NCBI GenBank assembly: GCA_021200955.1
Contig: JAJQFU010000119.1
Location: 1 to 43,395, forward strand
Source of the DNA: Clostridiales bacterium
GTDB lineage: Bacteria; Bacillota; Clostridia; Lachnospirales; CAG-274
Direction: 5' to 3'
DNA: 43,395 bases
Both the position numbers and the translations under genes were made by a program. The first letter of the stretch is position 1, and the number at the start of each line of letters is the position of its first letter. The notes under the pieces were generated by a model that was given only the letters and a program-made list of their open reading frames with translations, did no database searches and had not been told where the DNA came from. Below, in pieces: positions 7,537 through 17,657 of this stretch.

Positions 7537-9006
7537 TTATACAAGTTTATTTCTGACAAAGCTTTGAATGTCCTGACGGTCGATGCAAATATCGTGAAGA
7601 ACAGGACGCTTGTCTATGCCCTTAATAGGCTTGGGAACCTCTGTTCCGCTGACCTCCGAAAGAACCTCAACAGCCTTGAAGGGGTCAAGCCCCTCATACT
7701 TCTTGTCAATTGCGGAAAGCACGTCCTTGGCAAACTTAAAGGGGCTGGCTGTGGAAACAACCACTGCCGGAGTATTATCCCCCGTTTTCGCAGTATACTT
7801 CTTAAACGCAGAATAAGCTACCGCTGTATGAGTGTCTAAAACATAGTTTTCTTTTTCGAAAACTGACTTTATTGTTTCAAAAACCTCTGCTTCTGAGGAA
7901 TATTCTCCCACAAAGCCGCAGCTGCCCAAATCAAAGTCATATTTGCCCTCACTGCTTAAAGCGTTCATCTTTTCTCTTACCAAATCAGTGTCGCCGCAGA
8001 TATGATAGAGAAGTCTCTCAAGGTTTGAAGAAATGAGAATATCCATTGAAGGTGATGAAGTAAGTATAAACTCTCTCTTTGCGTCATATTCTCCTGTTGT
8101 GAAAAAGTCGAAAAGCACCTTGTTTTCGTTTGAAGCGCACACAAGCTTGTTTACGGGCAAGCCCATTTCTCTTGCATAGCAGCCTGCCAAAATGTTTCCG
8201 AAATTGCCTGTGGGAACAACAAAATTAAGCTTTTCGCCTAACTTCAGGCGTCCTGCCTTAACCATTTGGCAGTATGCATAGAAGTAATAAACAATCTGAG
8301 GTGCAAGTCTGCCTATATTAATAGAATTTGCGGAGGAGAAAACATAGCCTTTCTCGGCTAATTCCGCCTTAAGCTCTTTATCCGTAAAGGCTTTTTTAAC
8401 CGCTGTCTGGCAGTCGTCAAAGTTGCCCTTAATTCCTACAACACAGGTGTTTTTGCCCTCCTGTGTAACCATCTGCTTTCTCTGAACATCCGAAACGCCG
8501 TCCTGAGGGAAGAAAACGATTATGCCCGTTCCCTCAACGTCTGCAAAGCCCTCTAAGGCTGCCTTGCCTGTGTCGCCGCTTGTGGCTGTCAGAATAACAA
8601 TATGTCTGTCCTCGCCGTTTTTCTTTGCCGCTGTCTTAAGAAGATAAGGAAGGATTGAAAGAGCCATATCCTTAAAGGCTATAGTCTTGCCATGGAAAAG
8701 CTCCAAAACCCCGCAGTCGGAGGTTTCCTTAAGGGGTGCAATAAGCTCTGTGTCGAACTTTTCGTCATAAGCTCCGTTTATGCAAGCCATAAGCTCGTCC
8801 TTAGTGAAATCATTGAGAACAAGCTTTAAAACCTCGTATGCAAGCTCCTTATAGCTCATATTCAAAGCATCTTCAAGCTTAAAGTCTATTTTGGGAATTT
8901 CCGTAGGAACATAAAGCCCTCCGTCATCGGCAATTCCCTTTAAAATTGCATTTGATGCGGTAATTAAATTTTTGTCTCCTCTTGTACTTTTATAAAGTAA
9001 AGCCAT
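7537..9006 (-). CDS. thrC: threonine synthase
   Basis: ThrC is a PLP enzyme that converts O-phosphohomoserine to threonine and phosphate. The 489-residue protein has the N-terminal threonine-synthase segment, the PLP lysine in HGKTIAFKDMA (K112), TATSGDTGKAALEGF, and the phosphate/PLP-binding VVPTGNFGNILAG segment. The length fits the long class of ThrC found in Clostridia. It starts two bases after the DUF2334 gene, with GAGGT from that gene's end as ribosome binding site, so it is the last gene of the fatty-acid operon and is followed by a strong terminator. No other threonine-pathway gene is nearby, so its regulation is apparently borrowed from the lipid operon. Confidence 0.95.
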   Translation of the reverse strand: MALLYKSTRGDKNLITASNAILKGIADDGGLYVPTEIPKIDFKLEDALNMSYKELAYEVLKLVLNDFTKDELMACINGAYDEKFDTELIAPLKETSDCGVLELFHGKTIAFKDMALSILPYLLKTAAKKNGEDRHIVILTATSGDTGKAALEGFADVEGTGIIVFFPQDGVSDVQRKQMVTQEGKNTCVVGIKGNFDDCQTAVKKAFTDKELKAELAEKGYVFSSANSINIGRLAPQIVYYFYAYCQMVKAGRLKLGEKLNFVVPTGNFGNILAGCYAREMGLPVNKLVCASNENKVLFDFFTTGEYDAKREFILTSSPSMDILISSNLERLLYHICGDTDLVREKMNALSSEGKYDFDLGSCGFVGEYSSEAEVFETIKSVFEKENYVLDTHTAVAYSAFKKYTAKTGDNTPAVVVSTASPFKFAKDVLSAIDKKYEGLDPFKAVEVLSEVSGTEVPKPIKGIDKRPVLHDICIDRQDIQSFVRNKLV

Positions 9007-9008
9007 AA

Positions 9009-10397
9009 TTAATCTACCTCGTTTTTAAAATATTCTTCATAGCCGCAGAAGGTATATCCGTCGGATAAAACCTTGTCGGTTATGGTGGGCAAAGCCCAGT
9101 AAGGGGTATAATACCAGTTTCTTACGCCCCAAGGGGTTGTGTCGACTCCTATTTTTTCAAAGTCGATTGAGGGGTGGAAAAACAGCCCCACAACACAGCC
9201 CTTTTCTTCACACTTATCGATTCGCTGAAGCATATCCTCAAGCTCATAAATATTGTTTAAATAATATGCCGGAAGAGGCACATAGGTAACGGTTTTTCCG
9301 CTTCTGCTTGTCTTGACGATAATGTCATCGGCGTTGAAAACCTTGTTTGCGCTTTGGAAAATAACGGAATAGACCTCTTCAGCCATAACAAGGTCTGAGG
9401 GGGTTGCTCCGTAATGGGGAAACTCCCACATTGTGTTGTCAAAGCCCAAAAGTGCGGCGTCATCTCTCGCCATTAAAAGCCTTTCGGCTCTCTCCTGCAT
9501 AGTCAGGGTGGAAAAATAGCCGAACTCAAAGCCGTCTGCGCTGAAATAGTCGTCATACTGGTGAGTGTAGCCGTGCAGAACGATTATTCCGCCTTTATCT
9601 ATAAGGTAGTCAAGGGTATACATAAAACCGGCTGTATAGGTATTTGTAACCTTTGTAGGATCAAGGTCTATGCCCTGCTCCGGGTTTACATAGCGCATTA
9701 TCCACGCTATATAAAAGATCTGTTCACGCCGCTCCATATATTCGCCTAATGCCCTGAGCTTCTCAAGCCCTTCGTCGGTATAACGTGGGTTTTCGCAGTA
9801 GGCGTCGGGGGTAATATCCTCAAGACGCAGAATGGCAGGCTTTGCGTCCTCCGACTTTGTTATTTCGGGAAGGTCGGAGGTATCCGTCTTGCGGTAGCAG
9901 ATTGTACCCTTATCGTTTTCGCTGTCGAAAACAGCCGCCAAGCCCATTCCCTTAACAAGCTTATAGAATGAAATCCAGCATTCCCCCTCAACCTCTAAGA
10001 AATAAGGGTTGACAGGGTCGTCGGAATAGCCCGAAAATATAAAGTTATCGTAAATAACTCCGAAATCCTCGGCATTTTCGTTATCCGTCATAACCACAAG
10101 CTTATAATAGGTTTCTTCAAAGGGAACATAAAGCCTTCCGCCGTAGAAACAGGTTTCCACATCAAGAGGTTCATCCAAAAAATAAATCTCCGTAGGCGAA
10201 CCCTGTGTATGAAGCAGAAAATAGCTTGCGGCGTTATAGTTATTCACTACCATATCGCTGTTTTCCGCGGCAACAATTGCGTCATAGCCCTTTGACTTAA
10301 GGCTGACCTCATAGGCAATAAGCCCTGTGCAGAAAAGTGCAAAAACCAAACAGAAAATAACAAAAGCCGCCGTAACATATCGAATTATTTTATTCAT
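9009..10397 (-). CDS. membrane-anchored DUF2334 deacetylase-like protein
   Basis: The 462-residue protein starts with one membrane segment (about residues 8-28), followed by an exported part. Residues ~20-180 match nothing I recognise. From about residue 185 it has the DUF2334 pattern: [12 protein letters not shown], then a TIM-barrel-like region with [13 protein letters not shown] and, near the end, [17 protein letters not shown]2334 is related to NodB/CE4 polysaccharide deacetylases, and the Asp and His residues fit metal binding; the substrate is unknown. The ATG at 10397 overlaps the end of accA by eight bases, indicating coupled translation; an in-frame TTG at 10409 is a less likely start. 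Its place between accA and thrC suggests co-expression with membrane lipid synthesis, perhaps in envelope building. Confidence 0.75.
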   Translation of the reverse strand: MNKIIRYVTAAFVIFCLVFALFCTGLIAYEVSLKSKGYDAIVAAENSDMVVNNYNAASYFLLHTQGSPTEIYFLDEPLDVETCFYGGRLYVPFEETYYKLVVMTDNENAEDFGVIYDNFIFSGYSDDPVNPYFLEVEGECWISFYKLVKGMGLAAVFDSENDKGTICYRKTDTSDLPEITKSEDAKPAILRLEDITPDAYCENPRYTDEGLEKLRALGEYMERREQIFYIAWIMRYVNPEQGIDLDPTKVTNTYTAGFMYTLDYLIDKGGIIVLHGYTHQYDDYFSADGFEFGYFSTLTMQERAERLLMARDDAALLGFDNTMWEFPHYGATPSDLVMAEEVYSVIFQSANKVFNADDIIVKTSRSGKTVTYVPLPAYYLNNIYELEDMLQRIDKCEEKGCVVGLFFHPSIDFEKIGVDTTPWGVRNWYYTPYWALPTITDKVLSDGYTFCGYEEYFKNEVD

Positions 10398-11184
10398 TAT
10401 ATATACCAAAGCCCCTAAATCTGTTATATCTCTTTTCTATAAGCTCATCAGGTGAAAGAGCGCAGAGCTTAGGCATCTCCTCTGTAAGCGAGTGTTTAAT
10501 AAGGTTTGCGGTAAACTCAAAGTCAAGCTGAGCCCCTCCGGGGACTTCGTCTATAACCTTTTCGATTACGCCCAGTTCAAACAAATCCTTAGCGGTAATC
10601 TTCATAATTTCGGCCGCTTCCTCTGCTCTTGAGCCGTCCTTCCACAAAATAGAAGCAAAGCCCTCGGGAGAAAGAACCGCATAAATCGAGTTTTCAAGCA
10701 TCCAAACTCTGTCTGCGGTGGCAAGGGCGATTGCGCCGCCGCTGCCCCCTTCGCCTGTGATTATGGAAATTATGGGAGTTTTAAGCCTTGAAAGCTCGAA
10801 AAGGTTTTTGGCGATAGCCTCTCCCTGACCTCTTTCTTCAGCTCCCACTCCGGGGTAAGCCCCCGATGTATTTACAAAGCACACAACGGGTCTATGAAAC
10901 TTTTCAGCCTGCTTCATAAGTCTCAAAGCCTTTCTGTAGCCCTCGGGATGAGCCTGACCGAAGTTTCTCATAATATTTTCCTTTGTGTCCTTGCCCTTTT
11001 GAATTCCTATAACCGTTACGGGCATATTTTCCAAACGGCAAAGTCCCCCTACAACAGCTCCGTCGTCGCCGAAAAGTCTGTCGCCGTGAAGCTCTATAAA
11101 ATCAGTAAAGCAGTGGTTTATATAGTCAAGAGCCGTAGGTCTGTCTTTGTCTCTTGCGATTTTTACTTGATCATATACTTTCAT
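10390..11184 (-). CDS. accA: acetyl-CoA carboxylase carboxyltransferase subunit alpha
   Basis: AccA and AccD form the carboxyltransferase that moves CO2 from carboxybiotin to acetyl-CoA, giving malonyl-CoA. The 264-residue protein is the short Firmicutes form without the long N-terminal helix region of E. coli AccA. It contains [16 protein letters not shown], the [20 protein letters not shown] oxyanion region and [11 protein letters not shown]. It overlaps accD by four bases (ATGA), the typical stoichiometric coupling of the two subunits. The biotin carrier and biotin carboxylase genes (accB, accC) are absent from this cluster and must lie elsewhere. Confidence 0.96.
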   Translation of the reverse strand: MKVYDQVKIARDKDRPTALDYINHCFTDFIELHGDRLFGDDGAVVGGLCRLENMPVTVIGIQKGKDTKENIMRNFGQAHPEGYRKALRLMKQAEKFHRPVVCFVNTSGAYPGVGAEERGQGEAIAKNLFELSRLKTPIISIITGEGGSGGAIALATADRVWMLENSIYAVLSPEGFASILWKDGSRAEEAAEIMKITAKDLFELGVIEKVIDEVPGGAQLDFEFTANLIKHSLTEEMPKLCALSPDELIEKRYNRFRGFGIYNE

Positions 11185-12107
11185 TGCTGAACGCCCCCTT
11201 TGTCATAATGAAGTTTTATAAGCTCAGAGATCATTTTAGGCATTTCCTCACGGCTGACAATAAGGTCTATAAAGCCGTGTTCCTGCTGAAATTCGGCAGT
11301 CTGGAAGTTATCGGGAAGCTTCTGTTTAATAGTTCCCTCGATAACACGTCTGCCCGCAAAGCCGACCAAGGCTTTGGGCTCTGAAATAATAATGTCGCCC
11401 AGCATAGCGAAGGACGCCGTAACGCCGCCGGTAGTGGGGTCGGTCAAAACCGAAATGTAAAGCTGACCCGCTTCGGAGCATTTAGCCGCCGCAGCTGAGG
11501 TTTTAGCCATTTGCATAAGAGAAATTATACCCTCCTGCATTCTTGCTCCGCCGGAAGCCGCAAACAAAACTATGGGCATTTTGTTTTCAGCCGCATACTC
11601 AAAGGCTCTGGCAAGCTTTTCCCCTACTACCGAACCCATTGAAGCCATAATAAAGGAAGAATCCATTGCTCCTATAACGCAGTCCGAACCGCCGATTTTA
11701 CATCTGCCTGTTACAACAGCGTCCTTAAGACCTGTTTTCTGCTGCATTTCCGCAATTTTTTCTTCATAATCCGGGAAGTTCAAGGGGTTAGCCGCTGTCA
11801 TATCTGCGTCAAACTCTATGAAGCTGCCCTTATCGGCGGTTAAGAAAACTCTTTCCTTAGCGCTCAAACGGAAATATCTTCCGCATTTGGGACAGATTTT
11901 ATACTTCCCTGCCTCTTTTTTGCTGATTTCAGCTCCGCAGCCCTTGCACTTAACACTGACCTTAACAGCCTTATCGCTCTTTTCTTTAACGTCGGTCTCA
12001 TTTTCCGACTGTGCCGACTGAACGGCTTCTTTAATTATAATATCGTCTTTTTTCTTAAAGATCTTTAACCCCAAAGGGGTGTATTTGGATTTTCCAAACA
12101 AAGCCAC
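11181..12107 (-). CDS. accD: acetyl-CoA carboxylase carboxyltransferase subunit beta
   Basis: AccD is the partner of AccA in malonyl-CoA formation. The 308-residue protein has the N-terminal zinc ribbon with C54, C57, C72 and C75 (CKGC...CPKC), then the crotonase-like carboxyltransferase core with [20 protein letters not shown] and the glycine-rich [18 protein letters not shown] charged stretch (about residues 25-50) precedes the ribbon and is longer than in E. coli. It lies 37 bases after fabZ and overlaps accA by four bases. Confidence 0.96.
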   Translation of the reverse strand: MALFGKSKYTPLGLKIFKKKDDIIIKEAVQSAQSENETDVKEKSDKAVKVSVKCKGCGAEISKKEAGKYKICPKCGRYFRLSAKERVFLTADKGSFIEFDADMTAANPLNFPDYEEKIAEMQQKTGLKDAVVTGRCKIGGSDCVIGAMDSSFIMASMGSVVGEKLARAFEYAAENKMPIVLFAASGGARMQEGIISLMQMAKTSAAAAKCSEAGQLYISVLTDPTTGGVTASFAMLGDIIISEPKALVGFAGRRVIEGTIKQKLPDNFQTAEFQQEHGFIDLIVSREEMPKMISELIKLHYDKGGVQQ

Positions 12108-12144
12108 TTCATTCTCTCCTTATAATAATATATTTCACACAGGT

Positions 12145-12567
12145 TTAAGCGATGATAAAAGTTAATTCGCCTTCCGCAACCTTCTTATCCCCAACATAAG
12201 CTGTCGCCTTGCCTACACCTGCTACCTTTTTAAGCTTAACAATTTCCATTTCAAGCCTTAACTGATCCCCGGGGACAACCTTTCCTCTGAACTTACACTT
12301 GTCGATTGCTCCGAAAAGAGGAATTTTGCCCTTATATTCGTCCATTGAAAGAATGGCAACCGCTCCTGCCTGAGCCAAGGCCTCCATAATAAGAACACCG
12401 GGCATAACAGGCTCACCGGGAAAGTGACCCTGAAAGAAAGCCTCGTTCATAGTTACATTCTTTATGGCAACAACCTTTTTGCCCTCTTCTATTTCCAAAA
12501 TTCTGTCTACAAGAAGCATTGGGTATCTGTGGGGAAGGGTCGCCATAATTTCTTTAATATCCATCAT
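12145..12567 (-). CDS. fabZ: 3-hydroxyacyl-ACP dehydratase FabZ
   Basis: FabZ dehydrates beta-hydroxyacyl-ACP to trans-2-enoyl-ACP in each elongation round. The 140-residue hot-dog-fold protein carries the catalytic His48 in [11 protein letters not shown] and Glu62 in MEALAQAG, plus the family opening [13 protein letters not shown]. Two ATG codons are adjacent; the first has the better distance to GGGAGGAA, which lies in the last codons of fabF. The gene follows fabF by four bases. FabA and FabM are absent here, so if the cell makes unsaturated fatty acids the isomerase step is encoded elsewhere or done by FabZ. Confidence 0.96.
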   Translation of the reverse strand: MMDIKEIMATLPHRYPMLLVDRILEIEEGKKVVAIKNVTMNEAFFQGHFPGEPVMPGVLIMEALAQAGAVAILSMDEYKGKIPLFGAIDKCKFRGKVVPGDQLRLEMEIVKLKKVAGVGKATAYVGDKKVAEGELTFIIA

Positions 12568-12571
12568 AGTC

Positions 12572-13804
12572 TTATTCCTCCCACTTTTTAACGCAGATTA
12601 CGCCGTTGTGACCACCGAAGCCCAAAGTATTTGAAATTGCATATTTAATATCTCTTTCCTTGCCCTTGTTGAATGTATAGTCAAGGTCAAGCTCTTCGTC
12701 GGGAGTTTCAAAGCCTATTGTAGGGGGAATAAATCCGTTTTTAACTGCCAAAACTGTGGCAATTGCTTCAACTGCCCCTGTTGCACCCAAAAGGTGACCA
12801 GTCATAGACTTAGTGGAGCTTATGGAAATGTCATAAGCCTTGTCGCCGAAGCTGTCTTTAATAGCTCTTGTTTCCATAGCATCGTTAAGGTGGGTTGACG
12901 TACCGTGGGCATTGATATAGTCCGGGGCGTCAATTCCCGCTTCCTGACAGGCTGCAAGCATAGCGTTTCTTGCGCCTTCGCCGTCCTCTCTGGGGGCTGT
13001 AATATGGTGGGCGTCGTCTGTTGCGCCGTAGCCAACTATTTCGGCATAAATCTTAGCGCCTCTTGCCTTTGCGTGTTCAAGCTCTTCAAGCATAACTATG
13101 CCTGCGCCCTCACCCATAACAAAGCCTGCTCTGTTTTTGTCAAAGGGTGTGGAAGCCTTTAAGGGGTCTTCTGAAGGTTTTAATGTTCTTGCGGAACAGA
13201 AGCCAGCAACGCCGATTTTTGTAATAGGCGCTTCAGCACCTCCGGCTAAAATAACGTCTGAATAGCCGTGTTTAATATTTCTGTATGCTTCGCCTATACA
13301 ATGGGTTGATGAAGCGCAAGCGGTAACTATACAGGTGCAAATGCCCTTTGCTCCTACCTGAATGGCAACGTTTCCGGCTGCCATATTTGTTATAGCCATA
13401 GGAATAAAGAAGGGGCTGACCTTACGGGGGCCGCTTTCATGCATTTTTATAACCTGTTCTTCGATTGTGGCGATACCGCCGATACCTGAGCCTACAATAA
13501 CGCCGAAACGTGTGGCTTCCTCCTCGGTGGTTTTATAGCCTGAGTCCTTCATACACTCATCGGCAGCTACCATAGCATACTGACAGTAGGCGTCAAGTCT
13601 CTTTTGCTCTTTCTTGCCGATTACATCGTCTGCATTGAAGTTTTTAACCTGTCCGGCAACCTTTGCCTTTACCTCTGATGTGTCGAATTTATCTATAAGA
13701 CTTATGCCGCATTTTCCGTTTTTAAGACCGTCCCAAAATTCAGCGACGGAATTTCCCAGGGGCGTAACGCAGCCAAGCCCCGTAACAACAACTCTCTTTG
13801 TCAT
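12572..13804 (-). CDS. fabF: beta-ketoacyl-ACP synthase II (FabF)
   Basis: FabF condenses malonyl-ACP with acyl-ACP during chain elongation. The 410-residue thiolase-fold protein has the catalytic cysteine C163 in [10 protein letters not shown] and the two histidines in HGTSTHLND and [15 protein letters not shown]. The start is the ATG at 13804 ([11 protein letters not shown]) because AAGGAGG lies six bases upstream; the open frame extends 16 codons further into the end of fabG without support. No second elongation synthase is present in the cluster, so FabF would do all elongation, with FabH for initiation. Confidence 0.96.
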   Translation of the reverse strand: MTKRVVVTGLGCVTPLGNSVAEFWDGLKNGKCGISLIDKFDTSEVKAKVAGQVKNFNADDVIGKKEQKRLDAYCQYAMVAADECMKDSGYKTTEEEATRFGVIVGSGIGGIATIEEQVIKMHESGPRKVSPFFIPMAITNMAAGNVAIQVGAKGICTCIVTACASSTHCIGEAYRNIKHGYSDVILAGGAEAPITKIGVAGFCSARTLKPSEDPLKASTPFDKNRAGFVMGEGAGIVMLEELEHAKARGAKIYAEIVGYGATDDAHHITAPREDGEGARNAMLAACQEAGIDAPDYINAHGTSTHLNDAMETRAIKDSFGDKAYDISISSTKSMTGHLLGATGAVEAIATVLAVKNGFIPPTIGFETPDEELDLDYTFNKGKERDIKYAISNTLGFGGHNGVICVKKWEE

Positions 13805-13817
13805 AGTGTCCTCCTTA

Positions 13818-14549
13818 TTACTGCATAACCATTCCGCCGTCACAATTGACAACCTGACCTGTTATATAATCGTTTTCGGCAAAGAATAAAGCAACCTTAG
13901 CCACATCTTCGGGAAGTCCCTGTCTGCCCAAAGGTATCTGAGCAAGCATAGCCGATTTAACATCGTCTGAAAGAACATCTGTCATAGGGGTTTTAATAAA
14001 ACCGGGGGCAATTGCGTTGCATGTGATACCTCTTCCGCCTAATTCTCTTGCGGCTGATTTTGTAATACCCAAAACACCGGCTTTGCTGGCTGAATAATTA
14101 AGCTGACCTACGTTGCCCATAAGACCTACAACGGAGCTTAAGTTAATGATAGCTCCTCTTCTCTGCTTAAGCATAACCTTTGAAGCATGCTTTGTCATAT
14201 TGAAAGTACCCTTAAGGTTAATTCTTATAACATCGTCAAAGTCCCTTTCCTTCATTCTCAAAAGCAGACAGTCACGGGTAATTCCCGCGTTGTTTACAAG
14301 AACGTCTACTGAACCGAATTCTTCCTTAGCCTTCTTGATAATTTCTTCGGACTGAACAAAGTCGGAAACGTCTGCCACAACGCCTATACAGCCTACGCCC
14401 ATAGCCTTAATCTCATTAATAGCTTCATCGGGCACTAAAATATCGTTTATAACAATGTTTGCTCCCTTAGCAGCGAAAGCCTTTGCAATAGCAAAGCCTA
14501 TACCTCTTGAAGAGCCTGTAACAACAACTGTTTTTCCTTTTAAATCCAT
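13818..14549 (-). CDS. fabG: 3-oxoacyl-ACP reductase FabG
   Basis: FabG is the NADPH-dependent reductase of beta-ketoacyl-ACP. The 243-residue short-chain dehydrogenase has the cofactor motif TGSSRGIG near the N-terminus, the structural NNAGITRD, the active-site YSASK (Tyr and Lys), and the C-terminal ITGQVVNCDGGMVM characteristic of FabG. It lies between fabD (two bases away) and fabF (13 bases away). Confidence 0.96.
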   Translation of the reverse strand: MDLKGKTVVVTGSSRGIGFAIAKAFAAKGANIVINDILVPDEAINEIKAMGVGCIGVVADVSDFVQSEEIIKKAKEEFGSVDVLVNNAGITRDCLLLRMKERDFDDVIRINLKGTFNMTKHASKVMLKQRRGAIINLSSVVGLMGNVGQLNYSASKAGVLGITKSAARELGGRGITCNAIAPGFIKTPMTDVLSDDVKSAMLAQIPLGRQGLPEDVAKVALFFAENDYITGQVVNCDGGMVMQ

Positions 14550-14551
14550 AA

Positions 14552-15472
14552 TTAAAGTCCTCCCAGAGCCTTATCCAAGGTTTTTAAATCTTCAACATTA
14601 ACCGCTTTAACGGTTCTCGAAACCTTTTTAACGAAAGATGTTAAAGTCTTTCCGGGGCCCATTTCAATAAATGTGTCAACGCCGTTTTCTATAAGCATTT
14701 TAACTGTCTGCTCCCACTTTACGGGGCTCATAACCTGTTTTGTAAGTGTGGGAATAACGTCCTCTATTCCGCCGTAGCACTGAGCCGTAAGGTTTGAAAC
14801 AACGGGAACATCAAAATCGTTTATAATTACGTTTTTAAGCTCTTCGAAAAGCTTGTCTGAGGCCGGTTTTAAAAGAGGTGTGTGGAAAGGCCCTGAAACA
14901 TTGAGTCTTACAACTCTCTTTGCCCCTGCTTCGGAAAGAAGGGGTTCAGCCTTTTCAACTGCGTCTGCGTAGCCTGCAACGGCAATCTGACCGGGGCAGT
15001 TGTAGTTTGCAATAAACACTCTCTCAGGGTCAACGGAGTTTAAAACCTCCTGAATTTTATCAGCTTCAAGGTTGATTACCGCGCTCATAGCCCCTACCCC
15101 TACGGGAACGGCTTCTGTCATAAAACGGCCTCTCTTTTTAACAAGCTTAACGGCTTCTTCAAAATCAAGAACCCCGGCAGCCACAAGAGCCGAATATTCG
15201 CCTAAGCTTAAGCCTGCGCAGTAGTCGCTTATAAAGCCCTTCTCTTCCATAAGTCTCAAAACAGCCACACTCATAGTGAGAATTGCGGGCTGAGTAAATT
15301 CTGTTTCGTTAAGTCTGTTATCCTCTCCGAAGCAAATATCGGAAATTTTAAAGCCCAAAGCCTCATCGGCTTTGTCGAAAACCTCTTTGCAGACAGCAAA
15401 ATTATCATAAAGCTCCTTGCCCATTCCCGGGCTTTGAGCACCCTGTCCGCTGAAAATAAATGCTTTAGCCAT
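14552..15472 (-). CDS. fabD: malonyl-CoA:ACP transacylase FabD
   Basis: FabD loads malonyl groups from CoA onto ACP. The 306-residue protein starts with FIFSGQGAQSPGMGKEL. It has the nucleophile Ser89 in GLSLGEYSALVAAG (Leu replaces the first His of the usual GHSLGE, as in many Firmicutes), and the second catalytic His in SGPFHTPLL. The end reads FIEMGPGKTLTSFVKK. It sits 18 bases after fabK. Confidence 0.96.
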   Translation of the reverse strand: MAKAFIFSGQGAQSPGMGKELYDNFAVCKEVFDKADEALGFKISDICFGEDNRLNETEFTQPAILTMSVAVLRLMEEKGFISDYCAGLSLGEYSALVAAGVLDFEEAVKLVKKRGRFMTEAVPVGVGAMSAVINLEADKIQEVLNSVDPERVFIANYNCPGQIAVAGYADAVEKAEPLLSEAGAKRVVRLNVSGPFHTPLLKPASDKLFEELKNVIINDFDVPVVSNLTAQCYGGIEDVIPTLTKQVMSPVKWEQTVKMLIENGVDTFIEMGPGKTLTSFVKKVSRTVKAVNVEDLKTLDKALGGL

Positions 15473-15490
15473 AAGTCAATCTCCCAACAA

Positions 15491-16435
15491 TTATTTAATA
15501 ATTTCGTATATTTTATCTAAGTCCTTAACAAGGTCGAGAATGATGTCGCTGCAGCTTTCCTCTTTTTTAACAAGACCTGCAATCTGACCGCTCATTACCG
15601 AGCCGTTGTCAACGTCGCCTTCAACAACCGCTTTTCTCAAAGCCCCTGCACCCAAAGTTTCGAGCTTCTCCAAATCGGGGTTTGCCTTACCTGTTTCTTC
15701 CTTTTCGATAGCCAAATAAGCGTTTGTAAGCTTGTTTTTAAGAACTCTCACAGGGTGGCCTGTAATTGCCCCTGTAATAACTGTGTCAATATCCTTAGCC
15801 TTAAGAATTTTAGCCTTATAGTTTTGATGAACGGTACATTCATATGCCGACAAAAATCTTGTGCCTACCTGAACGCCGTCTGCCCCTAACATAAAGGCTG
15901 CGTTTACGCCTCTGCTGTCGGCAATACCCCCTGCTGCAAGAACGGGAATGTTCACAGCATCAACAACCTGGGGTACAAGAGCCATTGTGGTCAGCTTTCC
16001 TATATGACCGCCGCTTTCCATACCCTCGGCAATAACGGCGTTTACGCCCATTTTTTCCATTCTCTTTGCAAGAGCAACACTTGCCACAACGGGAATAACC
16101 GTTACTCCGTTTTCCTCAAGCTTAGCCAAATACTTGCCCGGGTTTCCTGCGCCTGTAGTAACAACCTTTACCTTTTCTTCACAAATAGCGTCAACAACCT
16201 CATCTGCAAAAGGCGACTGAAGCATAACGTTAACGCCGAAGGGCTTGTCTGTAAGCTCCTTTGCTTTTCTGATTTCACCTCTGACAAAATCAGCCGGTGC
16301 ATTGCCCGCTGCGATTATGCCTAAGCCTCCGGCGTTGGAAACAGCGCTTGCAAGAGAAGCGTCTGCAATCCAAGCCATTGCTCCCTGAAACACAGGGTAT
16401 TTAATTCCTAAAATGTCACATATTTTCGATTTCAT
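15491..16435 (-). CDS. fabK: enoyl-ACP reductase II (FabK)
   Basis: FabK is an FMN-containing, NADH-dependent enoyl-ACP reductase that does the last reduction of each cycle in place of FabI. The 314-residue TIM-barrel protein resembles nitronate monooxygenases. It shows the early PVFQGAMAWIADASLASAVS region, the catalytic His in ESGGHIGKLTTMALVPQVVD, and the FMN phosphate site in GADGVQVGTRFL. No fabI is present in the cluster. FabK is not homologous to FabI, so FabI-directed inhibitors such as triclosan would not be expected to act on it. Confidence 0.95.
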   Translation of the reverse strand: MKSKICDILGIKYPVFQGAMAWIADASLASAVSNAGGLGIIAAGNAPADFVRGEIRKAKELTDKPFGVNVMLQSPFADEVVDAICEEKVKVVTTGAGNPGKYLAKLEENGVTVIPVVASVALAKRMEKMGVNAVIAEGMESGGHIGKLTTMALVPQVVDAVNIPVLAAGGIADSRGVNAAFMLGADGVQVGTRFLSAYECTVHQNYKAKILKAKDIDTVITGAITGHPVRVLKNKLTNAYLAIEKEETGKANPDLEKLETLGAGALRKAVVEGDVDNGSVMSGQIAGLVKKEESCSDIILDLVKDLDKIYEIIK

Positions 16436-16445
16436 ATTTTCCCCT

Positions 16446-16670
16446 TTATTTAGTTTGTTCTTCTACAAATTTTACTGCATCTTCTACGGTTTCTATAACC
16501 TCGGCATATTCTATCTTTATATTAAAAGTGTCCTCGATTTCGTTGACAATTTTAAAAAGATCTAAGGAATCTGCCTTAAGGTCGTCGTTTATTCTTGTTT
16601 CAAGCGTAATTGTTTCGGGGTCGACCTCCAAAACATCAGCTATTATGGTTCTGATTTTTTCAAAAATCAT
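16446..16670 (-). CDS. acpP: acyl carrier protein
   Basis: ACP carries the growing acyl chain on a phosphopantetheine arm. The 74-residue acidic protein has the attachment serine S35 in the DSLDLFKIV motif and the expected four-helix pattern. DLF replaces the commoner DSLDTVELV sequence. It lies between fabH and fabK in the same transcript, as in the streptococcal cluster. Confidence 0.95.
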   Translation of the reverse strand: MIFEKIRTIIADVLEVDPETITLETRINDDLKADSLDLFKIVNEIEDTFNIKIEYAEVIETVEDAVKFVEEQTK

Positions 16671-16682
16671 ATAAATTACTCC

Positions 16683-17657
16683 TTAAAGCTCTATAAGCAT
16701 TGTAGCCCATGTAAGCCCTCCGCCGAAGCCCGAAATAATAATTTTGTCTCCCTTTTCAAGAATCCCTTCGCTTTCCATATCCGCCAAAGCTATGGGCACA
16801 GAACCGCCGGAGGTGTTGCCCGTTCTTTCTATATTTGAATAGAACTTTTCGTGGGGCATTTTAAGCTTTCTCGCTATAACCTCGTTTATTCTGGTGTTTG
16901 CCTGATGAAGAACCACATATTTAATATCATCGGGAGACGTGTTTGTTGCTTCAAGCACATGTTTAATGCTTTCCGGAACCTTTCTTGTGGCAAAGGTGAA
17001 AACCTCTCTGCCGTTCATTTCTATAAATTCGCCGCCGTGGGGCTCGCCTTTAAAATAAGGGTTACGGTTTTCACGGTAGCCTGCCGTAAGGGCTTCTCCC
17101 TTTTTTCCGTCGGAGTGTATATCCTCAAAAAGAATACCGCAGTCCTCTTCCGTCGCTTCAAGCAGAACTCCTCCTGCTCCGTCGCCGAAAAGAACGCAGG
17201 TGGAACGGTCGCTCCAGTCGGTTATTTTGGAAAGAGTTTCTCCGCCCAAAACAATGGCTCTTTTAACCCCTCCGGCTTTTATAAACTTATCGGCAGCCGA
17301 AAGGGAATAAATAAAGCCCGAACAGGCAGCGGATAAGTCGAAGCAAAAGGCGTTTTCAAGATTTAAAGCCGCCTGAACAAGACAGGCTGTGCTGGGGGTT
17401 TGATAATCGGGGGTAACCGTCCCCACGATAACCAAGTCTACGGTTTCGGGCTCCCAGCCTGCTTTTTTGAGAAGCCTTTCCGCAGCGGCAATACACAAAT
17501 CGGAGGTGTTCTGCTCCGTTGATATATGCCTGCGGCTTATGCCCGTTCTGGAGGTTATCCACTCGTCAGAGGTATCAACTATCTTTGACAAATCGAAGTT
17601 GTCCGCCGTAAACTCGGGAAGCTCTCTCTCAACGCCTACAATTTTTGACCTTGTCAT
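16683..17657 (-). CDS. fabH: beta-ketoacyl-ACP synthase III (FabH)
   Basis: FabH starts fatty-acid synthesis by condensing acetyl- or branched acyl-CoA with malonyl-ACP. The 324-residue protein has the Cys-His-Asn triad: C112 in DLSAACSGF, His in VVLHQANTRI and Asn in IERTGNTSGGS. The TGISRRHI motif lies near the N-terminus. The residues that decide straight- or branched-chain primers cannot be judged by eye. The ATG overlaps the fabT stop by four bases, so translation is coupled to the regulator. Confidence 0.96.
   Translation of the reverse strand: MTRSKIVGVERELPEFTADNFDLSKIVDTSDEWITSRTGISRRHISTEQNTSDLCIAAAERLLKKAGWEPETVDLVIVGTVTPDYQTPSTACLVQAALNLENAFCFDLSAACSGFIYSLSAADKFIKAGGVKRAIVLGGETLSKITDWSDRSTCVLFGDGAGGVLLEATEEDCGILFEDIHSDGKKGEALTAGYRENRNPYFKGEPHGGEFIEMNGREVFTFATRKVPESIKHVLEATNTSPDDIKYVVLHQANTRINEVIARKLKMPHEKFYSNIERTGNTSGGSVPIALADMESEGILEKGDKIIISGFGGGLTWATMLIEL

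Noticed and set aside
16851-17336. Long open frame of 161 codons on the plus strand opposite fabH
   Set aside because: It lies wholly inside fabH, is Phe/Cys-rich, has no ribosome binding site and no recognisable family; it is an antisense shadow.
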